Assembly (NCBI GenBank): GCA_015058215.1
Contig: SVCU01000009.1
Coordinates: 1 to 64,000, forward strand
DNA from: Clostridiales bacterium
Lineage (GTDB): Bacteria > Bacillota > Clostridia > Peptostreptococcales > Anaerovoracaceae
Length of the DNA: 64,000 nucleotides
Reading direction: 5' to 3'
In this document: positions 1 through 8,868 of the stretch, in pieces
Position numbering within the stretch: position 1 is the first letter of the stretch
How the letters are laid out: each line of letters starts with the position of its first letter
Program-made: the position numbers and the translations under genes
Notes under the pieces: model-generated
Told to the model about the DNA's origin: nothing
Database searches by the model: none
Seen by the model: the letters and a program-made list of their open reading frames with translations, nothing else

Positions 1-1134
1 CACGCGGGCCGGAGCTGCGGTCTCATCGGTACCCTGGGGAATTATCTGGGGGAGGAAGTGCTGCCTACGGTGAACACCACACCCGGTGCGGCAGTTCTGG
101 AAGATCTGCTGCAAAGGATGAAGGAAGAGCGCATCGGAAGCTGCGCTCTGGAAGCCTCTTCCCACGGCCTTTCGCAAGGACGGCTGAAAGGGCTGCAGAT
201 GGAGTGCGGCATCTTTACCAACCTGACACCGGAGCATCTGGACTGGCACAAAACCATGGAAGCCTATTACGAGGCCAAGAAACGGCTTTTTGCACAGTGC
301 CGGACCGCGGTGGTCAACACCGATGACGGCTGGGGAAGAAGGCTGGCTTCGGAGCTTCTGCAGGAGGGAAGAAGGGTGCTGACCTGCTCTCTGGAGAGTG
401 GGGAAGCGGACTTCGGACTGGGGGAAGCAGAGCTTCTGCTTCCGGAGAAGCTGCCGATCCCCGGGAGGTTCAATCGCAGCAATGCCCTGCTGGCGGCGGC
501 CTGCTGCCGGGAGGAAGGGATCCCTGTAAAGAGGATCCGGGAAGGGCTGAAATGCATGGAACCGGTTCCCGGCCGTATGGAAGAAGTGCAAAATGCCCTG
601 GGCATCCGTGTACTCGTGGATTACGCCCACACGCCGGACGCGCTGCAGCAGGTGCTGCAGGCCCTGGGGGAGGGCCGCTCTCAAATTTGCGGCGGCCCGG
701 AAGGCGGCGCCAAATTTGCGATCGACGCCGCCCCCAAACAAATCACCGTCTTCGGCTGCGGCGGAGAACGGGATCCTGAAAAACGCCCCCTGATGGGCCT
801 TGCCGCAGGCAGAGGAAGCACCCTCTGCATCCTCACCCGGGATAACCCCCGGGGAGAAGATGATACAGCAATTTTTGCCGCTGCTGAAGAAGGGCTGCGC
901 CGGACGGGCTGCCCTTACACCATTGTGGCGGACCGAAAAGAAGCCATTCAGTACGCCCTGTCCCTCTGCGAAAGGGGAGACACCCTGCTGATCGCAGGAA
1001 AGGGCCATGAAACATACCAGATCATCGGAAGGGAAAAGCTGCCCTTCGATGACAGACGCACCGCAGCGGAGCTGCTGCGGCAGAAGGAACGGGCTGCGGA
1101 ATTTGCAGCAAAAGAACAAGGAGAACGGCCATGA
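1..1134 (+). CDS. murE: UDP-N-acetylmuramyl-tripeptide synthetase MurE, 5' truncated by window edge
   Basis: Mur ligase that adds the third stem-peptide residue to UDP-MurNAc-L-Ala-D-Glu in the cytoplasm. The frame is open from base 1, reading GLIGTLGNYLGEE then NTTPGA, so the N-terminal substrate domain and the ATP P-loop lie upstream of the window. Visible family motifs are NLTPEHLDWHKTMEAYY (central domain), RFNRSNALLAAACC, VDYAHTPDAL, then TVFGCGGERDPEKRP and LTRDNPRGEDD in the C-terminal domain. The DNPR motif is the usual mark of meso-diaminopimelate-adding enzymes. Between ALGEGR and ITVFGCGG there are about 20 extra residues (SQICGGPEGG and following) that family members lack; they coincide with a GC-rich palindrome at 682-732. 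The stop overlaps the murF start (ATGA at 1131), so translation is probably coupled. Confidence 0.93.
   Translation, partial: HAGRSCGLIGTLGNYLGEEVLPTVNTTPGAAVLEDLLQRMKEERIGSCALEASSHGLSQGRLKGLQMECGIFTNLTPEHLDWHKTMEAYYEAKKRLFAQCRTAVVNTDDGWGRRLASELLQEGRRVLTCSLESGEADFGLGEAELLLPEKLPIPGRFNRSNALLAAACCREEGIPVKRIREGLKCMEPVPGRMEEVQNALGIRVLVDYAHTPDALQQVLQALGEGRSQICGGPEGGAKFAIDAAPKQITVFGCGGERDPEKRPLMGLAAGRGSTLCILTRDNPRGEDDTAIFAAAEEGLRRTGCPYTIVADRKEAIQYALSLCERGDTLLIAGKGHETYQIIGREKLPFDDRRTAAELLRQKERAAEFAAKEQGERP
682..732. repeat. GC-rich palindromic insertion inside murE
   Basis: Within the murE reading frame, GGCGGCG (703-709) can pair with CGCCGCC (726-732) across a loop containing CAAATTTG. A second CAAATTTG lies at 682-689. 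The block adds about 20 codons without breaking the frame, at a position where MurE proteins normally have a short linker. It resembles the other GGCGGCC/GGCCGCC hairpins in this window (8238, 30710, 32219, 32260, 33036, 59747, 59783). Confidence 0.55.
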
Positions 1135-2511
1135 AGACCATCACCGTAGAGAACATCGTGAAGGCTGTAGACGGCGCCCTCTTGACGGGCGGCGCCGCAG
1201 GAACTGTCAGCAGTGTCGCTGTGGATTCCCGCAAAGTCACGCAGGGGACCCTTTTTGTGGCCCTGCCCGGAGAACGGGCAGACGGGCACGATTTCCTGAA
1301 GGCCGCCATGGATGCGGGCTGCACCGCTGCTCTGGTTTCCAAAAAGCCGGAAGGTGTGCTGGCGGAAGCTCTGCAGAAGGGGATCGCCCTGATCCGCGTG
1401 GCCAATACGGAGCAGGCCCTTATGGACCTGGCCGCCTGGTACCTGACCCAGTTTGATCTGATCAAGGTGGGTGTCACCGGCAGCGTGGGCAAGACCTCCA
1501 CCAAGGAAATGGTCTACCGCATCCTGTCCCGGAGATACAAAACCATCCGCAATCTGGGCAATTTCAACAACAACATCGGCCTTCCCCTCACCGCCTTCAA
1601 TGTGGAAGAGGATACGGAAGCCGCCGTCTTCGAAATGGGCATGGACCGTCTGGGCGAGATCCACGGTCTGGCGAAGATCGTCCGCCCGGACGCAGGCATC
1701 ATCACCACCGTGGGCATTTCCCACCTGGAACGGCTGGGCAGCCGGGAAAATATCCGGAAAGCCAAGCTGGAGATCGTGGATTTCATGGATGCGGGCTGCA
1801 CCCTGATCGTCAACGGAGACAACGACATGCTGGCATCTGCCGAATACACCGGCCCTTACCATGTGATGGACATCGGCCTGGAAGGGGAGACCCTGCGCCT
1901 TTCCAATATCGTGGATCGGGGCATGGAGGGTGTGGATTTCACCCTCAGCAGCAGCGAAGAGTCCTGGAACTTCCACGTGCCTCTTCCCGGCGCCCACAAC
2001 GCCCATAACGCTGCTCTGGCCATCGCCGCCGGTCTCTGCTTCGAGATTTCTCCCGAAGAAGCCGCCGCCGGCCTGGCTGCCCTCACGGAAACGGAAAAGC
2101 GGCTCCGGGTACTGGAATACAAGACCCGTACCGTCATCGACGATACCTACAACGCCAGCCCCGAATCCATGAAGGCCGGCATCGATACCCTCATGGCTCT
2201 GCCCAGGCAAGAAGATCGCCATCCTGGGCGATATGTTTGAGCTGGGCGAAAAAGAGCAAGAATATCACAAAGAGGTGGGGGAATATGCTTTGCAAAAAGG
2301 CGTAGATGTGGTACTATCAGTTGGGAAAAACGCCCGGTTCATCTCCGATGGCTTCAAGGGCGCCGGCGGCAGCGCAGAAAGCCGCCATTACGATACCAAA
2401 GAACAGCTGGCAGAAGACCTGCCCGGCTTCCTTTCCGGCAATGACCGGATCCTGGTCAAAGGGTCCCGGGGCATGGCCATGGAAAAAATAGTAGAATTGC
2501 TGCAAGAATAA
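1131..2511 (+). CDS. murF: UDP-N-acetylmuramoyl-tripeptide--D-alanyl-D-alanine ligase MurF, with apparent +1 frameshift near 2205
   Basis: MurF adds D-Ala-D-Ala to complete the UDP-MurNAc-pentapeptide. The first frame (1131-2240) has the ATP loop GVTGSVGKTSTKEM, the NLGNFNNNIGLPLT motif, GMDRLGEIHGL, and the C-terminal start DDTYNASPESMKAGIDTL. It then runs out of frame after ALP. The next frame (from 2206) continues the protein exactly: GKKIAILGDMFELGE and on to ILVKGSRGMAMEKIVELLQE, ending at 2511. An extra base around 2205 (CTG CCC AGG CAA instead of CTG CCC GGC AAG) explains the break. The two parts together have normal MurF length, about 460 residues. Because MurF is essential, a sequencing or assembly error is the likeliest cause; recent mutation or +1 recoding are alternatives. 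Confidence 0.9.
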
Positions 2512-2534
2512 ATCACCCCTTAGGAGAAACATAC

Positions 2535-3494
2535 ATGGAATACCTGCAGATCATCGTACCGGCCGCATTGGCTCTGGTTCTTTCTCTCATTGCAACACCC
2601 GTCCTGATCCCCTATCTGCGCCGCATGAAAGCCGGCCAGAGCATCCGGGAAGAAGGGCCCCAGTCCCACCAGGTGAAGGCGGGCACTCCCACCATGGGCG
2701 GCCTTGCCATCATCGCCGCTGTGGTCATCGCCAGCCTCATCACCGGCCCTGTCAACGGCGATATGATCATCGCTCTGGCTGCCTTTGTGGCCTTCGGTGC
2801 CCTGGGCTTCCTGGACGATTTCGTCAAGGTCAAGATGAAGAGAAACCTGGGCCTCACCGCCTTCCAGAAGCTGATGCTGCAGATCGTGATCGCCGCAGTG
2901 CTGGCCATCTACCAGGCCAACCTGTCCGAAACGGGAACTTCCATTTTTATTCCGTTCTTTAACGTACACTGGGATCTGGGCTGGGCCTACGTTCCCTTCG
3001 TAGCCTTCGTGGTAGTGGCTATGACCAATGCGGTGAACCTGACCGACGGCCTGGACGGCCTGGCTTCCGGTGTCACCATGATCGTGGCGCTGTTCCTGAC
3101 CCTGGTGGGTCACAGCTTCGGCTTCCCCGAAATGACCGCTTTCAGCGCATCCATTCTGGGTGCCTGCCTGGGCTTCCTGTTCTTCAACCACTATCCCGCC
3201 AAGGTGTTCATGGGCGACACCGGCTCCCTGGCACTGGGCGGCGGCATCGCTGCGGCAGCCATTATGATGAACATCGAGCTGATCATCCCCCTGGCCGGCG
3301 GCGTGTACGTGGCGGAAGTGCTGTCCGTCATTCTGCAGGTGGCTTATTTCAAGCTGACCCACGGCAAGAGACTGTTCAAGATGTCTCCTCTGCACCATCA
3401 CTTCGAACTCTGCGGCTGGAAGGAAACCAAGGTGGTAGCCGTTTTCTGGATCGTTACCGCCATCCTTTGCACCGTCAGCTTTTTGGCTCTGTAG
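2535..3494 (+). CDS. mraY: Phospho-N-acetylmuramoyl-pentapeptide transferase MraY
   Basis: Integral membrane enzyme that moves phospho-MurNAc-pentapeptide onto undecaprenyl phosphate to make lipid I. At 319 residues it is typical for Bacillota. Family motifs are in order: GPQSHQVKAGTPTMGGLA near residue 40, LGFLDDFVKVKMKRNLGLT near 92 (catalytic Asp pair), TNAVNLTDGLDGLASG near 165, FMGDTGSLALGG near 225 and the LHHHFELCGWKE histidine motif near 285. About ten hydrophobic helices are visible. The ATG at 2535 follows TAGGAG by 9 bases, 23 bases after murF. Confidence 0.97.
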   Translation: MEYLQIIVPAALALVLSLIATPVLIPYLRRMKAGQSIREEGPQSHQVKAGTPTMGGLAIIAAVVIASLITGPVNGDMIIALAAFVAFGALGFLDDFVKVKMKRNLGLTAFQKLMLQIVIAAVLAIYQANLSETGTSIFIPFFNVHWDLGWAYVPFVAFVVVAMTNAVNLTDGLDGLASGVTMIVALFLTLVGHSFGFPEMTAFSASILGACLGFLFFNHYPAKVFMGDTGSLALGGGIAAAAIMMNIELIIPLAGGVYVAEVLSVILQVAYFKLTHGKRLFKMSPLHHHFELCGWKETKVVAVFWIVTAILCTVSFLAL

Positions 3495-3549
3495 GAGCCG
3501 TACTCTTCGGGCGTCTTTTTGAGATGCCCCTGCCAATGGAGATCCGATT

Positions 3550-4929
3550 ATGGAAAACATCACAAACAAAAAAGTACTGGTGATCGGTATGGGGAAGAGC
3601 GGCATCGCCGCCGCCGAAGCCCTGCTGGCTGCAGGGGCCTCCGTCACCGTTTATGACAAAAAGAACCGGGAGGATCTGCCTTCCGGTCTTGCTGTGTCTT
3701 TGGAACAGAAGGGGGCAGAGTCCTGCTTCGGCCATGATCCCGAGCATCCTGAGATGTTCGATCAGGTGATCATGAGCCCCGGCGTTCCCGTGGAACTGCC
3801 CTTCGTACAGGCGGCCAAGGCTGCCGGTGCCGAGATCATCGGCGAACTGGAACTGGCTTATCGCATGGGCCGGGGAAGCTATGCTGCCATCACCGGCACC
3901 AACGGCAAAACCACCACCACCGTCCTCACCGGCGAGATTTTCAAGGCCGCCGGCCGTCTCACCGAAGTGGTGGGCAACGTGGGCGTTGCGGTCATCACCA
4001 AGGCGCTGGAGGCCTCCGAAGACACCTGGCTGGTCACCGAATGCAGCAGCTTCCAGCTGGATACCACTGCGGATTTCCGTCCCCACGTATCCGCACTGCT
4101 GAACCTGACTCCCGACCATCTGGACCGTCACAAGACCTTCGAAAATTACGCCGATGCCAAGGGTAAGATCTTCGCCAACCAGACGGAAGAAGACTTCTTT
4201 ATCGTCAACGCAGACGATGCTCCCTCCATGGAACAGGCCAAGAAATGCAAGGCGGTCGTGGTTCCCTTCAGCCGCAAACAGGAACTGGATTTCGGCTGCT
4301 TCGTGAAGGACGGCAAGCTGGTGATCCGTCCCGTCCAGGGCGATCCCTCCGTTCTGGTGGAGATCTGCGCCGCCGACGAAATTTACATCCCCGGCAACCA
4401 CAATCTGGAGAACGCTCTCGCGGCTTCTGCCGTGTCCTACTTTGCCGGCATCGAACCCGCCGTCATCGCTCAGGTGCTGAAGACCTTCCGGGGTGTGGAG
4501 CACCGCATGGAATACGCCGGTACCCTGAACGGCGTCCGCTTCGTCAACGACTCCAAGGGAACCAATCCCGACGCTGCCATCAAGGCACTGGAAGCCATCA
4601 AGGGCGGCATCCTGCTCATCGCGGGCGGCTACGACAAGGGTTCCTCTTATGAAGAATTCATCGCGGCCTTCGGCGGCAAGGTGAAAGCCCTGCTGCTGAT
4701 GGGCAAAACCGCGCCCAAAATCAAAGAAGCGGCAGAAGCTGCCGGCTTCAGCCCCATCTATATGCTGAAGGACATGGAAGAATGTGTCCGCGAAGGTCTG
4801 CGCCTTGCGGAAGAAGGGGACACCGTGCTCCTTTCCCCTGCCTGCGCCAGCTGGGATATGTACAGCTGCTTCGAGGAACGGGGCGAAGATTTCAAAAACA
4901 GAGCCAAGGCTCTGGGTGCCGTACTGTAA
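3550..4929 (+). CDS. murD: UDP-N-acetylmuramoyl-L-alanine--D-glutamate ligase MurD
   Basis: Adds D-glutamate to UDP-MurNAc-L-Ala. The 459-residue protein has a Rossmann-like N-terminus (VLVIGMGKSGIAAAEALLAAG), SPGVPVELPFV, the ATP loop ITGTNGKTTTTVLTG near residue 113, NLTPDHLDRHKTFENYADAK, GNHNLENALAASA, and the C-terminal GVEHRMEYAGTLNGVRFVND with DSKGTNPDAA. The start is the ATG at 3550 with GGAG 9 bases upstream. The 55-base gap to mraY holds a weak hairpin (GGGCGTC / GATGCCC). Confidence 0.97.
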   Translation: MENITNKKVLVIGMGKSGIAAAEALLAAGASVTVYDKKNREDLPSGLAVSLEQKGAESCFGHDPEHPEMFDQVIMSPGVPVELPFVQAAKAAGAEIIGELELAYRMGRGSYAAITGTNGKTTTTVLTGEIFKAAGRLTEVVGNVGVAVITKALEASEDTWLVTECSSFQLDTTADFRPHVSALLNLTPDHLDRHKTFENYADAKGKIFANQTEEDFFIVNADDAPSMEQAKKCKAVVVPFSRKQELDFGCFVKDGKLVIRPVQGDPSVLVEICAADEIYIPGNHNLENALAASAVSYFAGIEPAVIAQVLKTFRGVEHRMEYAGTLNGVRFVNDSKGTNPDAAIKALEAIKGGILLIAGGYDKGSSYEEFIAAFGGKVKALLLMGKTAPKIKEAAEAAGFSPIYMLKDMEECVREGLRLAEEGDTVLLSPACASWDMYSCFEERGEDFKNRAKALGAVL

Positions 4930-5005
4930 CGCCTGCCCGGAAAGGGTGAAAGGGCGGCCGCACCCGGAAAGCGGCGGAACGCGAAGTATCAGTTAGGAGA
5001 AGAGG

Positions 5006-6139
5006 ATGGCCAAGGTCACCGTTGTCAAAAAGAAATATCGCATCAAGGGCGGGGATTTCGTGCTCACCGCGCTGGTGGCTGCCCTGGTGGTTTTTGGCAT
5101 CATCATGGTGTTCAGCGCCAGTTACTATGCCTCCATCAGCGAGACCGGGGATCCCTACGATTACCTGAAATCCAACCTGATGTGGGCGGGCGTGGGGACC
5201 GTTGCCATGATCGTCTGCACCCTGCTGGATTATCATGTATACAAGAAGCTGGCCCCCTGGCTCATGGGCATCAGTTTCATACTGCTGCTCCTGATCTTCA
5301 CGCCTTTGGGCCTGACCCGAAACAACGCCACCCGCTGGCTGGGGGTGGAAGGGTTTCCCATCACCCTGATGCCCGGTGAGATCGCCAAGATCTGTGCCAT
5401 CATTTTCGTAGCCTGGTTCCTGTCCCAGAACCCCAAGCGGATCCACCAGTTCTGGAAGGGTGTTCTGCCTCTGGTGCTTCTGGCGGGCGCTTATTTCGTC
5501 CTGATCCTCAAACAGCCCAATATGTCCACCGCTTTGACCCTTTTGATGATCATCGTGGGTATGATGTTCGTGGCAGGGCTCAGCTGGTGGTATGTGGCCG
5601 CTGCGGTAGGCGCTGCCGGCGGCGGCTTTGCGGTCCTCTGGTTTTTCTTCCCGGACAGCTACTTCATGGACCGAATCCTCAGTTTCACCGATCCCTTTGC
5701 CGACCCGCTGGGAGACGGCTGGCAGGTGACCCAGGGGCTTCTGGCTCTGGGCTCCGGCGGCCTTTTCGGCAAGGGCCTGGGTAAGAGCATCCAGAAGACC
5801 CTCTATCTTCCCGAACCCCAGAACGACTTCATTCTGGCCATCATCGGGGAAGAACTGGGCTTCGTGGGCTGTTTCCTTCTGATCGCCGTTTACCTGGTGC
5901 TGATCTGGCGCTGCTGCCACATCTGCCTCAATGCACCGGACCTTTTCGGTACCCTGCTGGCCTCCGGCATCACCATCATGCTGGCCCTGCAGGTGATCCT
6001 CAACATCGCTGTTGTAACTTCCAGCATGCCGCCCACCGGCATCGCTTTGCCCTTCATCAGCTACGGCGGTAATTCGCTGCTGATCTTTATGGCATCCATG
6101 GGCATCCTGCTCAACATTTCCCGACACTCTGCAAAATAA
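5006..6139 (+). CDS. ftsW: SEDS-family peptidoglycan glycosyltransferase FtsW/SpoVE
   Basis: Polytopic membrane SEDS protein that polymerises lipid II during septum (or spore) wall synthesis. The 377 residues give about ten transmembrane helices. SEDS signatures are FSASYYASI, NNATRWLGV near residue 108, LPEPQNDFILAIIGEELGF (the conserved Asp after the PEPQN segment is the expected catalytic residue), and the C-terminal PPTGIALPFISYGGNSLL. Its place between murD and murG is the standard dcw position of ftsW or spoVE, and sequence alone does not separate these two. The ATG at 5006 follows TTAGGAG. The 76-base gap before it contains half of the GGGCGGCC repeat. Confidence 0.93.
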   Translation: MAKVTVVKKKYRIKGGDFVLTALVAALVVFGIIMVFSASYYASISETGDPYDYLKSNLMWAGVGTVAMIVCTLLDYHVYKKLAPWLMGISFILLLLIFTPLGLTRNNATRWLGVEGFPITLMPGEIAKICAIIFVAWFLSQNPKRIHQFWKGVLPLVLLAGAYFVLILKQPNMSTALTLLMIIVGMMFVAGLSWWYVAAAVGAAGGGFAVLWFFFPDSYFMDRILSFTDPFADPLGDGWQVTQGLLALGSGGLFGKGLGKSIQKTLYLPEPQNDFILAIIGEELGFVGCFLLIAVYLVLIWRCCHICLNAPDLFGTLLASGITIMLALQVILNIAVVTSSMPPTGIALPFISYGGNSLLIFMASMGILLNISRHSAK

Positions 6140-6152
6140 GGAGATTCCAACC

Positions 6153-7250
6153 ATGAAAGTCATTCTCACCGGCGGCGGCACCGGCGGTCACATCTATCCC
6201 GCCATCGCCATCGCAGACCAGATCAAAGCCCAGTATCCCGATGCGGAGATCCTCTTCGTCGGCACTTCCAAAGGCATGGAAAAGGATCTGGTGCCCCAGG
6301 CCGGGTACCCCATCCGGTTCATCACCGCCAGCGGTCTGGACCGCCGCAACCTGCTGAAGAATTTCAAAACCGCCCGTGACGTGCTGAAGGGCCTCGCGGA
6401 GGCGAAGGCCATCCTGCAGGAATTCAAGCCCGACGCTGTGATCGGCACCGGCGGCTATGTCTGCGGCCCCATCGTCAAGGCGGCGCAGAGCATGAAGATC
6501 CGCACCTTCCTCCACGAACAGAACGCCTTCCCCGGCGTAACCAATAAACTGCTGGCCAAGGGTGCCGAAAAAGTGTTCATCAGCTTCGCGGAAGCTGCCA
6601 ATCACTTTAAGGGCGTGACCTCCATGGTGGTCACCGGCAATCCCATCCGCAAGGATTTCTTCAGCGGCACAAAGGAAGAATACCGGGCCAAGCTGGGCAT
6701 TCCCCAGGACGCTTTCGTGGTGCTCTGCTTCGGCGGAAGCCGTGGTGCCTATGCCATCAACACCACCATGACCGCAGCGGTGGATTCCCTGAAGGATGTT
6801 TCCGGCCTGAAGCTGTACTTCGTTACCGGACGCTATTATTATGATTCCATCACCGAGGAACTGGCCCGCAAGGATGTGGCTGCGGAAGGCGGTAATGTGG
6901 TGCTGTTCCCCTATGTGAACAATATGCACGAATACCTGCTGGCTGCGGACCTGGTGATCAGCCGCTCCGGTGCGCTCACCGTATCCGAGATCACCGCCTG
7001 CGGCAAGGCTTCCGTTCTGATCCCGTCTCCCAATGTGACGGGCAACCACCAGTTCTTCAACGCCAAGGTGGTGGCAGACCGGGGCGGCGCAGTGCTGCTG
7101 GAGGAAAAGGACCTGACACCGGAACGGCTGGTGGCTTCCATCCTGGCAGTCAAGAGCGATGCCGAAAAGAAAGCTTCCATGGAAGCGGCCGCCCGCGCAG
7201 TGGGCACCGCCGATGCCGCGAAAGCCATCGTAGCCTCCATGAACCTGTAA
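6153..7250 (+). CDS. murG: Lipid II synthase MurG (UDP-GlcNAc:undecaprenyl-PP-MurNAc-pentapeptide GlcNAc transferase)
   Basis: Membrane-associated GT-B glycosyltransferase converting lipid I to lipid II. The 365 residues start with the G-loop TGGGTGGHIYPAIAIAD, followed by GTGGYVCGPIVKAA, HEQNAFPGVTNKLLAK, TGNPIRKDFF, the second G-loop CFGGSRGAYAIN near residue 190, and the donor-binding segment SRSGALTVSEITACGKASVLIP. TAAGGAG precedes the ATG by 10 bases. The last codons and the stop (7241-7250) are the outer arm of a large inverted repeat, so the extreme C-terminus may derive from that element. Confidence 0.97.
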   Translation: MKVILTGGGTGGHIYPAIAIADQIKAQYPDAEILFVGTSKGMEKDLVPQAGYPIRFITASGLDRRNLLKNFKTARDVLKGLAEAKAILQEFKPDAVIGTGGYVCGPIVKAAQSMKIRTFLHEQNAFPGVTNKLLAKGAEKVFISFAEAANHFKGVTSMVVTGNPIRKDFFSGTKEEYRAKLGIPQDAFVVLCFGGSRGAYAINTTMTAAVDSLKDVSGLKLYFVTGRYYYDSITEELARKDVAAEGGNVVLFPYVNNMHEYLLAADLVISRSGALTVSEITACGKASVLIPSPNVTGNHQFFNAKVVADRGGAVLLEEKDLTPERLVASILAVKSDAEKKASMEAAARAVGTADAAKAIVASMNL

Positions 7251-7459
7251 ATCCGCGGCAGGCGTCTGCGAAGACCCTCCTCCGCCGGGCATTTTTACCT
7301 GATTGAACTCACAGAGACCGGACAGTAACGCAAACTCACTGCATGCGCAGCTCAGACAGTGCGTCTACTGTAACCGGTCTCTTTGTTCGTTCAACCAGAA
7401 AATGCAGCCGGCGTCGTCGAAGGTCTTTCGCGGACGCCAGCCGCGCCTTCTGCAGGTTC
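7241..7459. repeat. 218-bp imperfect palindrome between murG and murA
   Basis: The left arm from the murG stop pairs step by step with the right arm: GAACCTG 7241 / CAGGTTC 7453; CGCGG 7254 / CCGCG 7441; GGCGTC 7261 / GACGCC 7433; AAGACC 7271 / GGTCTT 7422; CGCCGG 7283 / CCGGCG 7408; GCATTTT 7289 / AAAATGC 7399; TTGAAC 7303 / GTTCAA 7389; AGAGACCGG 7313 / CCGGTCTCT 7374; ACAGTA 7322 / TACTGT 7366; ACGCA 7328 / TGCGT 7360. The centre is near 7346. Read as RNA it is one long, slightly bulged hairpin. It codes for nothing recognisable and looks like a MITE-like or REP-like element or a structured spacer RNA. Confidence 0.8.
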
Positions 7460-7539
7460 CCGAACACCGGTGGGTTTCATTGGCGCAGCGGTGCTCACAT
7501 CCGCGCGGCCGTCTGCTCGCTTTTTCACATTTTCATGAG

Positions 7540-7568
7540 TTGACGCATAGTATGGAATGCGGTAAAAC
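7540..7568 (+). promoter_or_regulatory. Possible promoter for murA-divIB
   Basis: TTGACG (7540-7545), 17-base spacer, TAAAAC (7563-7568). It would start transcription just upstream of the murA ribosome binding site (GGAGGT, 7578-7583), giving a very short leader. The stretch 7460-7539 between the palindrome and this site shows nothing else recognisable. Confidence 0.4.
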
Positions 7569-7590
7569 AGACTGCGTGGAGGTGCGGATC

Positions 7591-8868
7591 GTGGAATGCT
7601 TTGAGATCATCGGCGGGAAGAGACTGCAGGGCGAATACACCCTTTCGGGGGCGAAGAACGGAGTGCTGCCCATCCTGGCGGCGGCCCTTCTGCCCGAAGG
7701 AGAAAGCCGGATCCTGGACTGCCCCGGACTATCCGATGTGGCGGCCATGGTCCAGATCCTGGAGGCTTTGGGCTGCCGTGCGGAGAGAGAAGGACGGGTC
7801 CTGACCCTGGATCCGCAGGCCCTCTGCTGCACGGAGATCCCGGCGGAGCTGATGAAGCGCATGCGGTCGTCCGTCTTCCTGATGGGACCTCTTCTGGCCC
7901 GCTGCGGGGAGGTGACTCTGTGCTGCCCGGGAGGCTGTGACATCGGCTGCAGGCCCATTGATCTGCATCTGGAAGGGCTGAAAAAGCTGGGGGTGGAGAT
8001 CCGGGAGGAGGGCGGCCTTTTCCGCTGCCGGGCCGCCCGCATGAAAGGGGCGGAGATCCGCCTGCCGTTTCCCAGTGTGGGGGCCACGGAAAACCTGATG
8101 ATGGCCGCTCTGGGGGCGGAGGGAGAGACGTTGATCCGGGGAGCCGCCAGAGAGCCGGAAATCGTCGATTTACAGCACTTTTTGCAAAAATGCGGTGCCC
8201 GGGTCCGGGGAGCGGGAACCTCCGTCATACGGGTAAAGGGCGGCCGGACGCAAATGGCCGCCCTGCGGGGAACGGAGCACCGGGTATTGCCGGACCGGAT
8301 CGAAGGCGGCACCTATCTGGCAGCGGCGGCGGCCACGGGCGGCGAGCTGCTTCTGCAAAATGCCTGCCCCGATCACATGGAGTCCTTTTTGCAGGTGTTG
8401 GAAACCATGGGGTGCCGGCTGCTGCGGAGTCCGGATACGGTGTACATAAAAGCCCCCGGCAGGCTGCGGCCTGCTGCGGTGCGGACGGGGCCCCATCCCG
8501 GGTTCCCCACGGATCTGCAATCTCCGCTTTTGACCCTGATGTGTCTTGCGGAAGGGGAGTCTCAGCTGGAGGAGACCATCTTTGAGGCCCGCTTCCGCAC
8601 GGCGGAAGAACTGGCCAAAATGGGCGCGGCCGTCACCGTATCGGAGGGCCGCGCCCGCATCCGGGGCACCGGCCGCCTTTTTGGGGCCCGGGTGCAGGCC
8701 CCGGACCTCAGGGGAGGGGCCGCTTTGGTGGTGGCAGGTCTTGCCGCAGAAGGAAAAACGATCGTAGAAAACATTTGCCATATCGATAGAGGATATGATA
8801 CATTAGAACTAGGTATGGGCACTTTGGGTGCAGAGATGATCAGAAAGGGACAGAACAAAAAGAAATGA
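7591..8868 (+). CDS. murA: UDP-N-acetylglucosamine 1-carboxyvinyltransferase MurA
   Basis: First committed enzyme of peptidoglycan synthesis (PEP transfer to UDP-GlcNAc). The frame is open back to 7303, but homology begins at VECFEIIGGKRLQGEYTLSG, and the GTG at 7591 has GGAGGT 7 bases upstream, so that start is chosen (425 residues, normal for the family). Motifs: SGAKNGVLPILAAALL with the substrate Lys-Asn pair near residue 22, PGGCDIGCRPIDLHLEGLKKLG with the catalytic Cys, SVGATENLMMAA, DRIEGGTYLAAAAATGG, and FPTDLQSPLLTLMCLAEG. Between IRVKG and HRVLPDRIE it carries about five extra residues over a GC palindrome (8238-8263). The stop overlaps the divIB start. Confidence 0.94.
   Translation: MECFEIIGGKRLQGEYTLSGAKNGVLPILAAALLPEGESRILDCPGLSDVAAMVQILEALGCRAEREGRVLTLDPQALCCTEIPAELMKRMRSSVFLMGPLLARCGEVTLCCPGGCDIGCRPIDLHLEGLKKLGVEIREEGGLFRCRAARMKGAEIRLPFPSVGATENLMMAALGAEGETLIRGAAREPEIVDLQHFLQKCGARVRGAGTSVIRVKGGRTQMAALRGTEHRVLPDRIEGGTYLAAAAATGGELLLQNACPDHMESFLQVLETMGCRLLRSPDTVYIKAPGRLRPAAVRTGPHPGFPTDLQSPLLTLMCLAEGESQLEETIFEARFRTAEELAKMGAAVTVSEGRARIRGTGRLFGARVQAPDLRGGAALVVAGLAAEGKTIVENICHIDRGYDTLELGMGTLGAEMIRKGQNKKK
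8238..8263. repeat. GGGCGGCC-N10-GGCCGCCC palindrome inside murA
   Basis: A perfect 8-bp stem (8238-8245 / 8256-8263) with loop GGACGCAAAT, read in frame as part of KGGRTQMAALRG, where MurA proteins usually have a shorter loop. The stem sequence is the same as in the birA copy at 59783-59811. Confidence 0.6.

Noticed and set aside
7303..7590. N-terminal extension of murA by about 96 codons
   Set aside because: The extension lies in the large palindrome, has no MurA homology and no RBS; GTG 7591 has a good RBS.
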